Below, piece after piece: positions 63,637 to 64,000 of a DNA stretch of 64,000 nt. The notes under the pieces are model-generated. The model was not told where the DNA came from. It made no database searches and saw only the letters and a list, made by a program, of their open reading frames with translations. Position 1 is the stretch's first letter; each line of letters starts with the position of its first letter. Made by a program: the position numbers and the translations under genes. This DNA comes from Geobacillus icigianus (GTDB lineage Bacteria > Bacillota > Bacilli > Bacillales > Anoxybacillaceae): contig NZ_JPYA01000162.1 of NCBI RefSeq assembly GCF_000750005.1, positions 1 to 64,000 on the forward strand, given 5' to 3'.

Positions 63637-64000
63637 ATGAGAGCGACCATGGCCAAGCCTTTGCACCCATCCGTTGAACAGTTTAAGCAGTTTGTAAAAA
63701 AACATCCGAAACTCATCCAAGAGGTGCGCAGCGGCAAAAAAACGTGGAAGCAAGTGTATGAGGACTGGTACTTGTTCGGCGAGGACGATGAGATATGGGA
63801 GCCTTACCGGGAAAGGGACGGCAAACGGCACGAAGGGGAAAAAGGGGCGAGCAAGTGGCTCGACAAGCTGGCTGCCATGCTTGGACAGATGGACGCCGCT
63901 GAAGTGCAGAAACATTTGGCGAACGTCCAGCAGGCGATTGGGGCCATTCAAAGCATTCTTTCCGAATTCCAAGGGGCCAGCCAGCAGCGCCCAAACAAAG
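63637..64000 (+). CDS. ylbD: YlbD-like coat protein, 3'-truncated by the window edge
   Basis: First 121 residues are visible and the frame stays open. HPSVEQFKQFVKKHPKLIQE and YEDWYLFGEDDEIWEPY match the YlbD spore coat protein family. GTGGAGG lies 6 bases before ATG 63637. Follows ylbC, as in B. subtilis. Confidence 0.85.
   Translation, partial: MRATMAKPLHPSVEQFKQFVKKHPKLIQEVRSGKKTWKQVYEDWYLFGEDDEIWEPYRERDGKRHEGEKGASKWLDKLAAMLGQMDAAEVQKHLANVQQAIGAIQSILSEFQGASQQRPNK

Overview
This is a chromosomal segment of a thermophilic Geobacillus of the kaustophilus/thermoleovorans/stearothermophilus group. The PdhA N-terminus is close to the remembered G. stearothermophilus E1-alpha sequence. Third codon positions are GC-rich, ribosome binding sites are strong AGGAGG types, GTG and TTG starts are common, and most of the gene order matches the Bacillus subtilis patA-ykyB-ykuF...ykuS, ktrC-rnjA-rpoY-ykrA-def-pdhABCD-speA-yktA, and typA(ylaG)-ylaH-ylaI-ylaJ-ylaK-ylaL-ylaN-ftsW-pycA-ctaABCDEFG-ylbBCD blocks.

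Layout. (1) 1-8.6 kb is an acyl-CoA catabolism cluster absent from the B. subtilis order: two short-chain dehydrogenases, a 3-hydroxyisobutyrate-dehydrogenase-like enzyme, an ACAD10/11-type acyl-CoA dehydrogenase, a 3'-truncated acyl-CoA ligase, a TetR regulator, an APH-type kinase like the N-terminal half of ACAD11, a ComB-like phosphatase and a quinone reductase. The kinase plus dehydrogenase pair suggests breakdown of 4-hydroxy acids through a phospho-acyl-CoA intermediate. (2) 9-17.4 kb: patA, an IDEAL-domain protein, a CorA transporter, a DUF1906 protein, and an operon of a two-receiver GGDEF protein, a HEAT protein and a processive glycosyltransferase, then ykyB. (3) 17.8-24.9 kb: fadH with a FadR-like operator, the EAL protein ykuI, the AbrB antirepressor abbA, ykuL, ccpC, and lysine/DAP genes dapH, dapL and ykuS. 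(4) 25-41 kb: ktrC, rnjA-rpoY, a tiny basic peptide, ykrA, def, the pyruvate dehydrogenase operon with a consensus cre box upstream, then the dual-function RNA SR1/SR1P with two exact CcpN boxes, speA, yktA, ykzI and yktC. (5) 41.5-52.9 kb: ylaF, typA, ylaH-ylaN genes, ftsW and pycA. (6) 53-64 kb: heme A synthesis (ctaA, ctaB), the caa3 cytochrome oxidase operon ctaCDEF, ctaG, a DUF420 protein, ylbB, ylbC and the start of ylbD.

The gene-poor gaps are not empty. They carry three families of dispersed repeats: a MITE-like element of about 130-140 bp with CTAG-ended terminal inverted repeats (at least seven copies); a tandem unit of about 72 bp that folds into two hairpins with compensatory changes (six copies at two sites, one array nested inside a MITE copy); and an element of about 60 bp next to strong terminators (three copies). 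There is also a solo IS200/IS605-like end hairpin. No tRNA, rRNA or CRISPR array was seen. The most unusual observations are the ACAD11-like kinase/dehydrogenase cluster, the covarying structured repeats, MITE copies that supply the stop codons of rnjA and ylaK, a 37-bp duplication that creates an out-of-frame decoy start, and a promoter-RBS-peptide-terminator unit encoding a 23-residue basic peptide.
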